DNA from: Nitrosopumilaceae archaeon
GTDB lineage: Archaea; Thermoproteota; Nitrososphaeria; Nitrososphaerales; Nitrosopumilaceae
Assembly (NCBI GenBank): GCA_035631875.1
Contig: DASQHX010000009.1
Coordinates: 301,281-365,280 of the forward strand
Reading direction: 5' to 3'
Length of the DNA: 64,000 nucleotides
The notes under the pieces were generated by a model, which saw only the letters and a list, made by a program, of their open reading frames with translations, was not told the DNA's origin and ran no database searches. Positions 15,160-23,093 of the stretch are shown piece after piece (position 1 is the stretch's first letter; the number at the start of each line of letters is the position of its first letter). The translations under genes and the position numbers were made by a program.

Positions 15160-15399
15160 ATGAAACTTGGTTACGTTGTTCTGATAGTTGGTGTAGTCAT
15201 GTTGATTGTTGGCAATTTTCTTGGAAACGCATTGTTAAACTCTATATTTACAAATAATCCAAATCACTCACATCTAATCAATGATGTAAATCAGGAACTA
15301 CTATCTCTGAGTTATTCACTCTTAATAATGAGTAAATTGGGAATAGCAGTTCTAGTATTGGGAGGAATTATTTTCATCAAAGATAGAATCAGGAAATAA
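15160..15399 (+). CDS. Small membrane protein, two transmembrane helices
   Basis: 79 residues; hydrophobic helices at about residues 5-28 and 50-72 with a polar, N/H-containing loop between, and a basic C-terminus (KDRIRK). No family recognised. Upstream, a TATA-like GATATAAAAT (15141-15150) sits between the inverted arms ATCAC (15136-15140) and GTGAT (15152-15156), so a repressor site over the promoter is possible. Convergent with the rhomboid gene, 5 bases apart. Confidence 0.6.
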   Translation: MKLGYVVLIVGVVMLIVGNFLGNALLNSIFTNNPNHSHLINDVNQELLSLSYSLLIMSKLGIAVLVLGGIIFIKDRIRK

Positions 15400-15404
15400 G
15401 AAAC

Positions 15405-16136
15405 TTACTTGTAGTCTTTCCATCCGTATCTTGTTCCATACGTGAATTCTGAGCTGTGTGTTTTTTTGTAAAGAAAACCTGTCAGCAAACCTACCAAAAA
15501 TCCACCTATATGGGCAAAAAAGGCAACACCAGAACCACTTGAACCAACAAATGCTGGTAAGACGTTTTGAAATATGAACCAAAATGGAAGATACCACTTT
15601 ACTGAAATACGAATGATTCTAGTGAAAAACCCAAAGAACATCAAAGTTACTACTTTTGCATTAGGATATATCACAAGATATGCTCCAAGTACACCAGAAA
15701 TTGCTCCTGATGCACCTAATGCAGGAGCAACACTTGATGGATCAGATAATATGTGTACAAAATCTGCAACTATTCCCCAGAATAGATACAATGCAAGAAA
15801 TTTTCCTCTTCCAAATCTGTATTCAATGTTATCACCAAAGATATACAAAAATAACATGTTTCCTCCTATATGTAAAATCCCTGCATGGAGAAACATTGAA
15901 CTGAAAATTGATGATATTACACCATAATTTTTGTCAATTAATCCATGAGTTACTTCTGACGGGACAGTACCATAGTTAAGAAAAATTTGTTCTGCATTCT
16001 GATTTGTAAACTCGTAGAATTGTCCTATAACAGAAATCTCCCAAAAAAATACAATTACATTTATTGCAATAAGTGTCCAAGTAACATAAGGTTTGTAACC
16101 TACGGGTTTTGGGTTTTCATCACGTAATGGAATCAT
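15405..16136 (-). CDS. Rhomboid-family intramembrane serine protease
   Basis: 243 residues, six or so membrane helices. Catalytic Ser143 in ALGASGAISG and His209 in FFAHIGGFLVG form the rhomboid dyad; Asn93 in HIGGNMLFL is the oxyanion residue. N-terminal MIPLRDENP is common in bacterial and archaeal rhomboids. Active site complete, so probably an active membrane protease. Close to many exported, C-terminally anchored proteins; a role in processing PEFG-CTERM proteins is speculative. Confidence 0.92.
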   Translation of the reverse strand: MIPLRDENPKPVGYKPYVTWTLIAINVIVFFWEISVIGQFYEFTNQNAEQIFLNYGTVPSEVTHGLIDKNYGVISSIFSSMFLHAGILHIGGNMLFLYIFGDNIEYRFGRGKFLALYLFWGIVADFVHILSDPSSVAPALGASGAISGVLGAYLVIYPNAKVVTLMFFGFFTRIIRISVKWYLPFWFIFQNVLPAFVGSSGSGVAFFAHIGGFLVGLLTGFLYKKTHSSEFTYGTRYGWKDYK

Positions 16137-16207
16137 GGAATAATAAACTAACTTTTATTTTGTATAATAATATTTGTAGAATTTCAAATTTTATACAGAA
16201 ATTATTT

Positions 16208-17677
16208 CTATTGTAACCTAGTTTTTGCAGTGACTGCTACCACGCTAACTATGGCAATTACAAGAACTAGTGATGCAATTGAACCAAATTCTGGTACTTT
16301 TGCAGTGTTATTTTGTATAGTGTCACTTGTAACTGTAGATGGGATAACAAGATCTCCTCTACCTATTCCTATTCTACTTGTGTCAGGTAGACCATTGTTA
16401 ATTATAGATTTTACGTTAATTTCTACTCTATAGATTCCATTGCTTGGCAAGTTTAACGATTGAGTATCAATGCCCCCTTTTGCTGTAAGACTTGTCTCAG
16501 AAAGTGCTGTATTACCATCACTATCTAATATTTTGAGGTCATAGTTTACATCTCCAGTTACTTGTTGCTCTGTAAAGGCATCAAAAAATGTCAGTTTAAG
16601 ATTATTTTGTGTATTTGCAGTAATCTGTGTAGGAGACCAACCAAGATTAATTCCCCATCCACCAAAATCAGTTAGCACACTAGAAGAAGTCTTGACGTTT
16701 GCAACTGCTGGTGCAAGTTGAAAATCCATAGTGTTTGTTCCAGGAGGCATAGTTTTTGCGATATTTTGAATATCAATTTTGTTTAACAAAATATGCGCTA
16801 TTACAGTATCACCTAAAGAATATGGATCTACAATTAGTCGTCTTCCAGTGATCGGATCCCCATTTACACTTGCAACATATGTTGGAGTACTTGTAAATTC
16901 TTTGAATGATTTTGGAATATGAATCTCTTCATGTACAAAGATAGGACGATCTTGGAATCTAGTCGTATTCCAATCAAATGGCATAGAATATGAAATTTGT
17001 AATTTTGATGGATCGAAGCTAAAATCGTTATTGATTTTGTCATAGTATGAAATTATTTCAGAGTTGTAGTTATTGTTGTTATATGTTATAGTGTGATTTG
17101 AAATATCTCCAACACTTAGGTAAGAATCAAATTTTGGAGCAGTATCAGGTGTAAAAAGGTTATTCAAAAAATCAATCGTCTGCAATTCCAAATGAATGTG
17201 ATATAGTCCTCCTTCTTTTAGTATAGGTGCCAGTACGTTAATTGGTCCACCACTCTGTGACATCCACGAATTTAATACAGGATCTTGATCAGCTTGTATA
17301 GTCCATTGCCCTATGGTATCAGTTGGAGTAATCTTAAGAGTTATTGTTCCTGTACTGGTGGAGAAAAGATCTCGCATCAAAAGTTGATTGCCTTTTGTTA
17401 TCTCAATCCAGAGTGAATATTTTTGAACTGTCTCATTTGTATTTGCATCAAATATTCTAAGGAACATGGTCTTGTCCTGATTAACATTTGAGGTAATAAT
17501 AGGCGGAGTAAGTTTAATGAAAACTTGAATTTTTTTATTTCCAACTGTTGCAGGTGGAAGATTTTCCATTGTAAAGCCATCTCCATAAACATGATGTAAA
17601 GTCATAGATCCTAAGATAGAAAAAAGTGCAAGAGCAAAAATTGCAGATAGGATACCCTTAGACAGATATGACTTCAT
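16208..17677 (-). CDS. Exported PEFG-CTERM surface protein (paralogue of the 27838 gene)
   Basis: 489 residues: signal peptide, a DGFTMENLPPATVGNKKIQV segment, beta-rich Ig-like extracellular domains, and a C-terminal VPEFGSIASLVLVIAIVSVV helix with a basic tail, i.e. a PEFG-CTERM sorting/anchoring signal. The protein at 27838 shares the N-terminal LPP...GN block, the YYDxIN...FD segment, a PFDW/LFDW motif, the IPKSF/IPKTF block and the GWSP/SWDP block, so the two are paralogues. ATG at 17677 is chosen over TTG 17683 because a TATA box lies 26 bases before it. Its tail DNA nearly matches that of the 18963 gene. Confidence 0.75.
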   Translation of the reverse strand: MKSYLSKGILSAIFALALFSILGSMTLHHVYGDGFTMENLPPATVGNKKIQVFIKLTPPIITSNVNQDKTMFLRIFDANTNETVQKYSLWIEITKGNQLLMRDLFSTSTGTITLKITPTDTIGQWTIQADQDPVLNSWMSQSGGPINVLAPILKEGGLYHIHLELQTIDFLNNLFTPDTAPKFDSYLSVGDISNHTITYNNNNYNSEIISYYDKINNDFSFDPSKLQISYSMPFDWNTTRFQDRPIFVHEEIHIPKSFKEFTSTPTYVASVNGDPITGRRLIVDPYSLGDTVIAHILLNKIDIQNIAKTMPPGTNTMDFQLAPAVANVKTSSSVLTDFGGWGINLGWSPTQITANTQNNLKLTFFDAFTEQQVTGDVNYDLKILDSDGNTALSETSLTAKGGIDTQSLNLPSNGIYRVEINVKSIINNGLPDTSRIGIGRGDLVIPSTVTSDTIQNNTAKVPEFGSIASLVLVIAIVSVVAVTAKTRLQ

Positions 17678-17698
17678 TAACAAACCTCTATACAGATC

Positions 17699-17707
17699 AT
17701 ATTTAAT
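17699..17707 (-). promoter_or_regulatory. TATA box of the PEFG-CTERM gene at 16208-17677
   Basis: ATATTTAAT on the plus strand (ATTAAATAT on the coding strand), centred 26 bases before ATG 17677, which predicts a leaderless transcript and decides the start. Confidence 0.5.
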
Positions 17708-17761
17708 TCTTAAGGATAATTCTCATTACCATTAAATTAATGATAAATAAGAGAATCACTA

Positions 17762-18892
17762 ATGAAAAAATGGACAAAAATTTGTTTTATTATTAGTATT
17801 TTTGCAGTTGGTTCAGCTTTTTATTTTATATTGAATTTTAATAATTTTGGTGCAGAAAATTTTGCTTTTGCACAAAGCTCATCAATAACTATAATCACTT
17901 TAACAAATAATAACGTTTTACTTGGTGGTGCTGAATATTCCATCACACCAAATCCATTAGGAAGTTCTGGAACTTTTACTATAAAAGACAATTCTGTATT
18001 GGACTCTGAAAAAGACAAAGATGGAATTATCACCATAACTGGCATAAAAAATGGAAACTATACAATTTCTCAAATCAACGCACCAACAGGATATGATTTT
18101 GACAAGCTTTCAAAAACAATACAAGTAAAAGATTCATCTGCAGTTTCAACATTTACTAATATTTCTTCTGGAACCAGTTTGGTAACAAGCAATCCTGTAA
18201 ACAACATAACGTATACAGCAAAATTTGAATGCGGTTCAATTAATGCTGATGAAGGACCTCTAAGACCTGGTCATTACGATACAGATCTTAGCATTTTTAA
18301 CAAGCAAAACTATCAAGTTTCAATATTATGGAATGCTGTATTAAATGACGGACCAAATTCTAATGCCATTTTAAAAAATCTAAATTCTGAAACATCAACT
18401 GCTCTTACTTGTCAAGATATTAGAAAACTACTTGGAACCAATAATGAAAATTTTGTTGAGGGTTTTGTGATAATTAACGTACCATTGGATTCAACATTAC
18501 AACCAGAAAAAGGAATAACATTACAAAACCTATCAGGTGATCAAATTAATCTTCTTAATGTTCAAGTATTTTACACCGCTAATGCACTTGCAACACTTCC
18601 ACATGAAGTAATAGTGGATAAGATCTCATTTTACATAATTCAAGACAATACAGGTAAGATTCCAAAAGAAATGATTCGTAAAACACTAGATATTTCGATA
18701 CCATCAAGTATCAATGAATTATCAAATACTGAAACCAAGGTAAAGAATATTCTTGCGCAAAAGTATAATCTTACTGATAATGATCTAGGAATGATATCAG
18801 TTAGAATACAAAGTATTTCAGTTGGAGTTGGTACTCTCATAGATGATCATGCCATATCATTAATTACAATACAGCCCCAAACAAGCTCCTAA
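17762..18892 (+). CDS. Exported protein with SpaA/prealbumin-like domain
   Basis: 376 residues with a signal peptide (about 1-38). Residues 42-135 read as a Cna-B/SpaA-type beta-sandwich: LTNNNVLLGGAEYSITPNP ... GIKNGNYTISQINAPTGYDF is the typical prealbumin-fold pattern seen in surface adhesins. The remaining 240 residues (from TYTAKFECGSINADEGPLRP) are not recognised. No C-terminal anchor, so secreted or retained by partners. Divergent from the PEFG-CTERM gene upstream. Confidence 0.65.
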   Translation: MKKWTKICFIISIFAVGSAFYFILNFNNFGAENFAFAQSSSITIITLTNNNVLLGGAEYSITPNPLGSSGTFTIKDNSVLDSEKDKDGIITITGIKNGNYTISQINAPTGYDFDKLSKTIQVKDSSAVSTFTNISSGTSLVTSNPVNNITYTAKFECGSINADEGPLRPGHYDTDLSIFNKQNYQVSILWNAVLNDGPNSNAILKNLNSETSTALTCQDIRKLLGTNNENFVEGFVIINVPLDSTLQPEKGITLQNLSGDQINLLNVQVFYTANALATLPHEVIVDKISFYIIQDNTGKIPKEMIRKTLDISIPSSINELSNTETKVKNILAQKYNLTDNDLGMISVRIQSISVGVGTLIDDHAISLITIQPQTSS

Positions 18893-18940
18893 ATCAGATC
18901 TAGAATTCTATTATAAAAGTAATGTTAGATATTATAAAAA

Positions 18941-19033
18941 TAATAAAAAGAAAATGAGAGATTTAGAGTTTTAGGAATCCTCTAGTCTTTGCAGTTACTG
19001 CTACCACGCTAACTATTGCAATTACAAGAACTA
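18941..19033. repeat. 93-base perfect direct repeat, copy 1 (plastocyanin 3' end and downstream)
   Basis: Bases 18941-19033 are identical to 19612-19704. The unit spans the 22 bases after the stop codon and the last ~71 bases of both cupredoxin genes, i.e. the hydrophobic PEFG-CTERM helix. Identity at synonymous and non-coding positions points to recent duplication or gene conversion. Confidence 0.92.
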
Positions 19034-19511
19034 GTGATGCAATTGAACCAAATTCTGGTAACATTGTACTGTTAGTCGTACTGTTAATTGTAGTTGTTGA
19101 ATTGTTTGTTTGTGTACTAGATGCTCCCACTATGACTTGACCAGTCATCCATGGATGAATTTCGTCAAAATAGTTGATTGCTCCTATATCAGCAGTTGTA
19201 AATGTGTGAGAAAATGTCTGTCCAGGTGAAAGGTATTGACTGTCAAATACAGAACCAGTAGTATTATCGTTTTGTTTTCCACTTGTTACTGTGTGAGGTG
19301 ATCCTGTACCTGTGTCTGTCCATGTAACTGTATCACCTGGTGACACTTGTACTGGATTTGGTGTAAAACAGTCATTTGTTGCTGCACAAGCTTGATTACT
19401 GATATTACCTTTTACTACGGTGAAAGTATTTGCAAATGCGGATGGGGTAAATGCCACAATACCAACTAGAGTCAAAACAACAAGGAATGAACCTATTGTT
19501 TTTGACTTCAT
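18963..19511 (-). CDS. Plastocyanin-like PEFG-CTERM protein lacking the copper cysteine
   Basis: 182 residues: signal peptide, blue-copper fold, N/T linker, LPEFG-type C-terminal anchor. Cupredoxin landmarks are present (PVQVSPGDTVTWTDTG, SPHTVTSG with His73, IHPWMTGQV with His119 and Met122), but the loop reads INYFDEIHPWM: Asp116 stands where the neighbour has Cys118 (FNYYCQLHPWM). A normal type 1 copper site cannot form. An extra Cys pair (42, 48) is shared with the neighbour. Otherwise intact, so either a redox-silent paralogue or one binding a different metal. Leaderless: TATA 25 bases before the ATG. Confidence 0.88.
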   Translation of the reverse strand: MKSKTIGSFLVVLTLVGIVAFTPSAFANTFTVVKGNISNQACAATNDCFTPNPVQVSPGDTVTWTDTGTGSPHTVTSGKQNDNTTGSVFDSQYLSPGQTFSHTFTTADIGAINYFDEIHPWMTGQVIVGASSTQTNNSTTTINSTTNSTMLPEFGSIASLVLVIAIVSVVAVTAKTRGFLKL

Positions 19512-19531
19512 GGATATGCTATTTATTCAAG

Positions 19532-19541
19532 TGATAAAAAA
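19532..19541 (-). promoter_or_regulatory. TATA box of cupredoxin gene at 18963-19511
   Basis: TTTTTATCAC-type AT-rich element on the minus strand about 25 bases before ATG 19511; similar in position and flanks to the element before the 19634-20182 gene. Confidence 0.5.
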
Positions 19542-19611
19542 GTATTTGTATTTCTGGTGATTATGTCTATTTCTTGTCGTAAATATGAATAATCTTTACG
19601 ATGACTGATAT

Positions 19612-19704
19612 TAATAAAAAGAAAATGAGAGATTTAGAGTTTTAGGAATCCTCTAGTCTTTGCAGTTACTGCTACCACGCTAACTATTGCAATTACAAGA
19701 ACTA
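19612..19704. repeat. 93-base perfect direct repeat, copy 2
   Basis: Second copy of the unit at 18941-19033. A third, diverged copy of its PEFG-coding part occurs at 16227-16296 (68 of 70 bases identical to 18991-19060). Confidence 0.92.
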
Positions 19705-20182
19705 ATGATGCGACTGGACCAAATTCTGGGACTGCATTATTGTTTGTTGCGTTAGGTGTTTCAGTTGGTGCCGGTGTTGTTGAAGCTGCTGCTACAGTTA
19801 CAACTCCTACCATCCAAGGATGAAGTTGGCAATAGTAGTTGAATGTTCCAGCATCTGCGAATGTATGTGAAAATGTTGTTCCTGGTTTGAAAGTACTAAA
19901 ACCAGTGTCAAAGACAGAACCAGTTGTATTATCATTTGGACCATTTCCACTTGATACAGTATGTAATTGTGCATCAGTATTTGTCCATGTGACTGTACCA
20001 CCTACGTCTACAGATACATTACCTGGTTGAAAACAATCTGTTGTACATGATCCAGAACTTCCAGCTCCTTTTTTTACTGTAACACTAGCTGTTGATTGAG
20101 CAAAGGCTGATGGAGCAAATGCCACAATACCAACTACTAAGGTTACAATAACGAACAGTGAACCTATTAGTTTTGAGTTCAT
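19634..20182 (-). CDS. Plastocyanin-like blue copper protein with PEFG-CTERM anchor
   Basis: 182 residues, exported. All type 1 copper ligands are present: His74 (AQLHTVSSG), Cys118, His121 and Met124 (YYCQLHPWMVG). Signal peptide ends AFAPSAFA; C-terminal VPEFGPVASLVLVIAIVS anchors it outside the membrane. Such small copper proteins are thought to replace cytochromes c as electron carriers in ammonia-oxidising archaea; its partner is unknown. Promoter TATA lies inside the end of the upstream gene, 28 bases before the ATG. Confidence 0.9.
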   Translation of the reverse strand: MNSKLIGSLFVIVTLVVGIVAFAPSAFAQSTASVTVKKGAGSSGSCTTDCFQPGNVSVDVGGTVTWTNTDAQLHTVSSGNGPNDNTTGSVFDTGFSTFKPGTTFSHTFADAGTFNYYCQLHPWMVGVVTVAAASTTPAPTETPNATNNNAVPEFGPVASLVLVIAIVSVVAVTAKTRGFLKL

Positions 20183-20204
20183 GGATCCTGCTAATTCTAA
20201 GCCA

Positions 20205-21242
20205 CTATAAAAACGTGTTTGCTTTTCTCATTATTTTTGCAATTGCCCAAGAGGAATAGATTGCACCTAGACCCGCAAATATCAAAACTGTTGCAGATGT
20301 TGTAATCATAATAAACTGAGTATTACCTGTAACAATTGAGATTAATGTCAAAGATAACACTCCCGAAATTGTTGTAATTATAATTTTTGGATTTAGTTTT
20401 TTGGTTTCTCTAACGGATTTAATGGCAAGACCTGCAGGCCAAAGATAAGTTGCACCAATCAATGATGATGCCATTATTCCTGATGATATAACTGAAAGAT
20501 TGTTATTTCCAATTGTTGAGAATTTTGCCATTTGAAGAATTCCAAGAAGAGGCGATATTCCTGCTCTCACAGTTTCTTGCAAAAGAGGGTGTGTTCTTTC
20601 CGCATCAGCTACTGTTGGACTAAATGAATAGTAAACAGTATTGAATGCATTAAGAAAACTTGAACCAGCTACAGTTGTCATGATTGTATTGTCTCTATAT
20701 TCTCTTAAGAATTGTACTTGCGGTGCAAGCTCTGATCCATACGCTGCAGTTGCTATGAGACAACCGCTTTTTGGCTGAACCGGTTGTGTTGGTTGAGATG
20801 GCTGTGTAGGTTGAGAACTACCAGCAGTAATAGAGAATGTTGCCGTTTCTGGTGGAATTGGTTGGAACAAAATTCCTTCTACACTAACAGTAATTTGGTA
20901 GTCTCCTGCATCTTGAAATTGATATGGAATGCTGACAGCACCTTCTTCTCCAACATGTGTAATGGGAATTCCAAAAACTTGGTTTTGTCCTTTTGTTACT
21001 GTAACTCTATAGTCAATGTGTGGTTGAATCGCATTTGTTTGTTTGTTTATGAAACTGATTTTAAGTTTGGTCTGGTCTCCTGGATTTGGATTTGCAGGAT
21101 CTGTAGAAAATCCAACTTTTATGGTTCCACCACTTGTTAGTTTGATTTGTTGTGATGATATTTGCCCAAATACAGGCAAGATTAAGAGCGGTAACAAAAC
21201 TAACACCAAAGACAATTTTAGTAATTTATTATAAAAAATCAA
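20205..21242 (-). CDS. CFI-box membrane protein with exported Ig-like domain
   Basis: 345 residues: signal peptide; an Ig-like domain (about 35-140, including VGFSTDPANPNPGDQTKLKI); a Q/P/T-rich linker of repeated QPTQP; the CFI-box motif CLIATAAYGSELAPQVQFLR; then two or three membrane helices. The CFI-box module is found in many archaeal and bacterial exported proteins and is of unknown function. Start overlaps the stop of the upstream gene by 4 bases (coupled translation), so the two products may act together. Confidence 0.75.
   Translation of the reverse strand: MIFYNKLLKLSLVLVLLPLLILPVFGQISSQQIKLTSGGTIKVGFSTDPANPNPGDQTKLKISFINKQTNAIQPHIDYRVTVTKGQNQVFGIPITHVGEEGAVSIPYQFQDAGDYQITVSVEGILFQPIPPETATFSITAGSSQPTQPSQPTQPVQPKSGCLIATAAYGSELAPQVQFLREYRDNTIMTTVAGSSFLNAFNTVYYSFSPTVADAERTHPLLQETVRAGISPLLGILQMAKFSTIGNNNLSVISSGIMASSLIGATYLWPAGLAIKSVRETKKLNPKIIITTISGVLSLTLISIVTGNTQFIMITTSATVLIFAGLGAIYSSWAIAKIMRKANTFL
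20206..20214 (-). promoter_or_regulatory. TATA box of blue copper gene 19634-20182
   Basis: Minus-strand TTTTTATAG centred about 28 bases before ATG 20182; leaderless transcript predicted. The element begins inside the last codons of the upstream CFI-box gene, so the copper gene can be expressed separately. Confidence 0.5.
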
Positions 21243-21940
21243 ATTTTTTCACCTTTACGAGAAATAGCAAATACTGCAATAACTATTCCAGCTACACCTA
21301 TACCAATTCCTGCCATGCTTATCATGTACAATCTATCAGTAGTGTCCTTTACATCTTGAAAGGATTTTCCAACGTTTGCTACATTTTGTGCAGCTGAATT
21401 TGCACTGCTTTTTGCATCTTCAATATCACTTGTTAGTTGATTGATAATTGTGCTAACTTGTCCCATATTGGAAGTATCTGCGGAACCAGATGATGGAAAA
21501 TTAAGAATATCTACGCTTGCAACATCATCTAGCGGTATTTCGGTATCAATACTTTGATCTTCTATAGTACCTTTCATAATAAGACTATAAGTTCCAACTC
21601 GAGTTGGAATCAATGGAGAAACATACTGCCCATCAGCTGTATTATCAGGAACAAAATCTAATTGTTTTGTAACTGAACCATATTTTATTGAGATTTGCAT
21701 GTTGGCTAATGCGTTGATGACAGGTTTAGCGCTGTCCCCACTGCCTTTTTTCACTATAACTATAGGTGCATTTATCAATCCATTATACACCGGCTCGTTC
21801 TGCCAGCCAATTGTTACAAGATAATTACCAAATACTTTGGTAATATGTGCTGATGCTGGTTTTACTGCAAAGGGAGAAATTGAAAGTATTAATAAAATCA
21901 GGATAGAGATAGATGCAAGAGTTAGAATTCTTGTTTTCAT
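21239..21940 (-). CDS. Exported membrane-anchored protein, unknown function
   Basis: 233 residues: signal peptide (1-31); a beta-rich domain starting AHITKVFGNYLVTIGWQNEP and continuing to about residue 145; a coiled-coil-like segment (about 155-200, STIINQLTSDIEDAKSSANS); a C-terminal membrane helix with a GEKI tail. The domain has an immediate His after the signal peptide, as in small copper-carrier domains, but no known metal site could be read. Overlaps the CFI-box gene by 4 bases. Confidence 0.6.
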   Translation of the reverse strand: MKTRILTLASISILILLILSISPFAVKPASAHITKVFGNYLVTIGWQNEPVYNGLINAPIVIVKKGSGDSAKPVINALANMQISIKYGSVTKQLDFVPDNTADGQYVSPLIPTRVGTYSLIMKGTIEDQSIDTEIPLDDVASVDILNFPSSGSADTSNMGQVSTIINQLTSDIEDAKSSANSAAQNVANVGKSFQDVKDTTDRLYMISMAGIGIGVAGIVIAVFAISRKGEKI

Positions 21941-21966
21941 TTAGCTTAAAGTAAATGATCTGATAT

Positions 21967-22908
21967 TTATTGTCTTAACTTTATGGATCTAAATCTTGTT
22001 ATCGCTATAACACCTACTATAGAAATTATTACCAATAATGCTGGCATTGGAAATTCTGGTACTGTTGTAGATGAGCCCGGATTATTATAACCAGGTGTTA
22101 CTTGATAGCCCTCTTGTATATTATAAGCAGAAATAAGAGCCGGATGAAGATCTTTATGGACATCCATCATTATGGTATTTGCATCAGCTTTGCTATTTAG
22201 ATCCTGTAATAGTTTTGTAAATGCCGCTGATACTTTTGCATTTCCGTCAGATTTATCTGGATTCTTTGCAGCAAGGTCATTAAACAAGTTTTGTGCTGAG
22301 GTTGCAAGACCTATTGAATTTTCATATTTATTCTGATCAACTACAGTACTGGTCATGACCATACTGCCTCCTGATATGTTATCACCCATTTTCATTTGGG
22401 ACATATCATTTAGATCAACAGTTGCATTTATTGCGTCACCATATTTTTCTAATGTCTCCTTAAGCACTAAAGTTACAGCTAATGCTTGTACAGTTGAGTT
22501 ATTTAGCTTGTCCTTGTCAACTCGTACTGGTATAGATTCATCTAGATAACCATTAAGTTTTGATACGTCATCATTTACCATATTCTGGTTTCCGGCTTTT
22601 CTAGCATCATCAAGAGTTGCATTAATAGTAGTTGGAATCTCTGTTTGTAACAAAGTATTTCTCTCTCCCATTTCTCTTGTGTCATTTACATTCCAATACT
22701 CTCCTAATGCATCAGAATAGTAATCAATTGCAGCCGTATCACCAACATGCTTTGCAACTATACTTACTTCAGTTTTGATTTCTGCTACTTTGGCAAGCCA
22801 AGATGCACTCTCATCTCCACCAAAATTATGTGCGTATGCAGGATGAGTATATATCAATCCAGAAGAGATTATACCAGCTAGTAATAATGCTATGACCTTT
22901 TTATTCAC
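21967..22908 (-). CDS. Exported PEF-CTERM-type helical protein
   Basis: 313 residues from GTG 22908: a signal peptide (NKKVIALLLAGIISSGLIY...YAHNFG), an alpha-helical extracellular domain rich in charged and Asn residues, then VPEFPMPALLVIISIVGVIA with a basic tail as membrane-sorting signal. Frame extends back to an ATG at 22986, but the added residues (FYFYTMVFDICTRKY...) spoil the signal peptide, and a TATA box 27 bases before the GTG supports the shorter form. Function unknown; it is divergent from the CopC-CopD gene. Confidence 0.68.
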   Translation of the reverse strand: MNKKVIALLLAGIISSGLIYTHPAYAHNFGGDESASWLAKVAEIKTEVSIVAKHVGDTAAIDYYSDALGEYWNVNDTREMGERNTLLQTEIPTTINATLDDARKAGNQNMVNDDVSKLNGYLDESIPVRVDKDKLNNSTVQALAVTLVLKETLEKYGDAINATVDLNDMSQMKMGDNISGGSMVMTSTVVDQNKYENSIGLATSAQNLFNDLAAKNPDKSDGNAKVSAAFTKLLQDLNSKADANTIMMDVHKDLHPALISAYNIQEGYQVTPGYNNPGSSTTVPEFPMPALLVIISIVGVIAITRFRSIKLRQ

Positions 22909-22928
22909 ATTTTGCTGATCGTTCTCTT

Positions 22929-22939
22929 TGTTTAAATAT
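22929..22939 (-). promoter_or_regulatory. TATA box deciding the GTG start at 22908
   Basis: ATATTTAAAC-type element on the minus strand, centred about 22935, 27 bases before GTG 22908. Confidence 0.5.
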
Positions 22940-23062
22940 TTTCTAGTACAAATGTCGAACACCATAGTATAAAAATAAAAAATCATTTCTAAACTTCATT
23001 TTATAATATTTCTACATAAAAATTCTAATTCAATTGTTTGTTAAGAATCTTAGTAAGAGCCA

Positions 23063-23072
23063 TATAGTAAAA
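23063..23072 (+). promoter_or_regulatory. TATA box of the CopC-CopD gene
   Basis: TATAGTAAAA centred 27 bases before ATG 23094; predicts a leaderless transcript and supports ATG 23094 over TTG 23088. Confidence 0.5.
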
Positions 23073-23093
23073 TCAGCTTAATAGTCATTGTAC

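Noticed and set aside
15574-15927. 117-codon plus-strand frame
   Set aside because: Antisense to the rhomboid protease, whose catalytic Ser/His lie in this stretch.
22909-22986. Longer N-terminus for the 21967 gene
   Set aside because: The added residues do not fit a signal peptide, and the TATA box supports GTG 22908.
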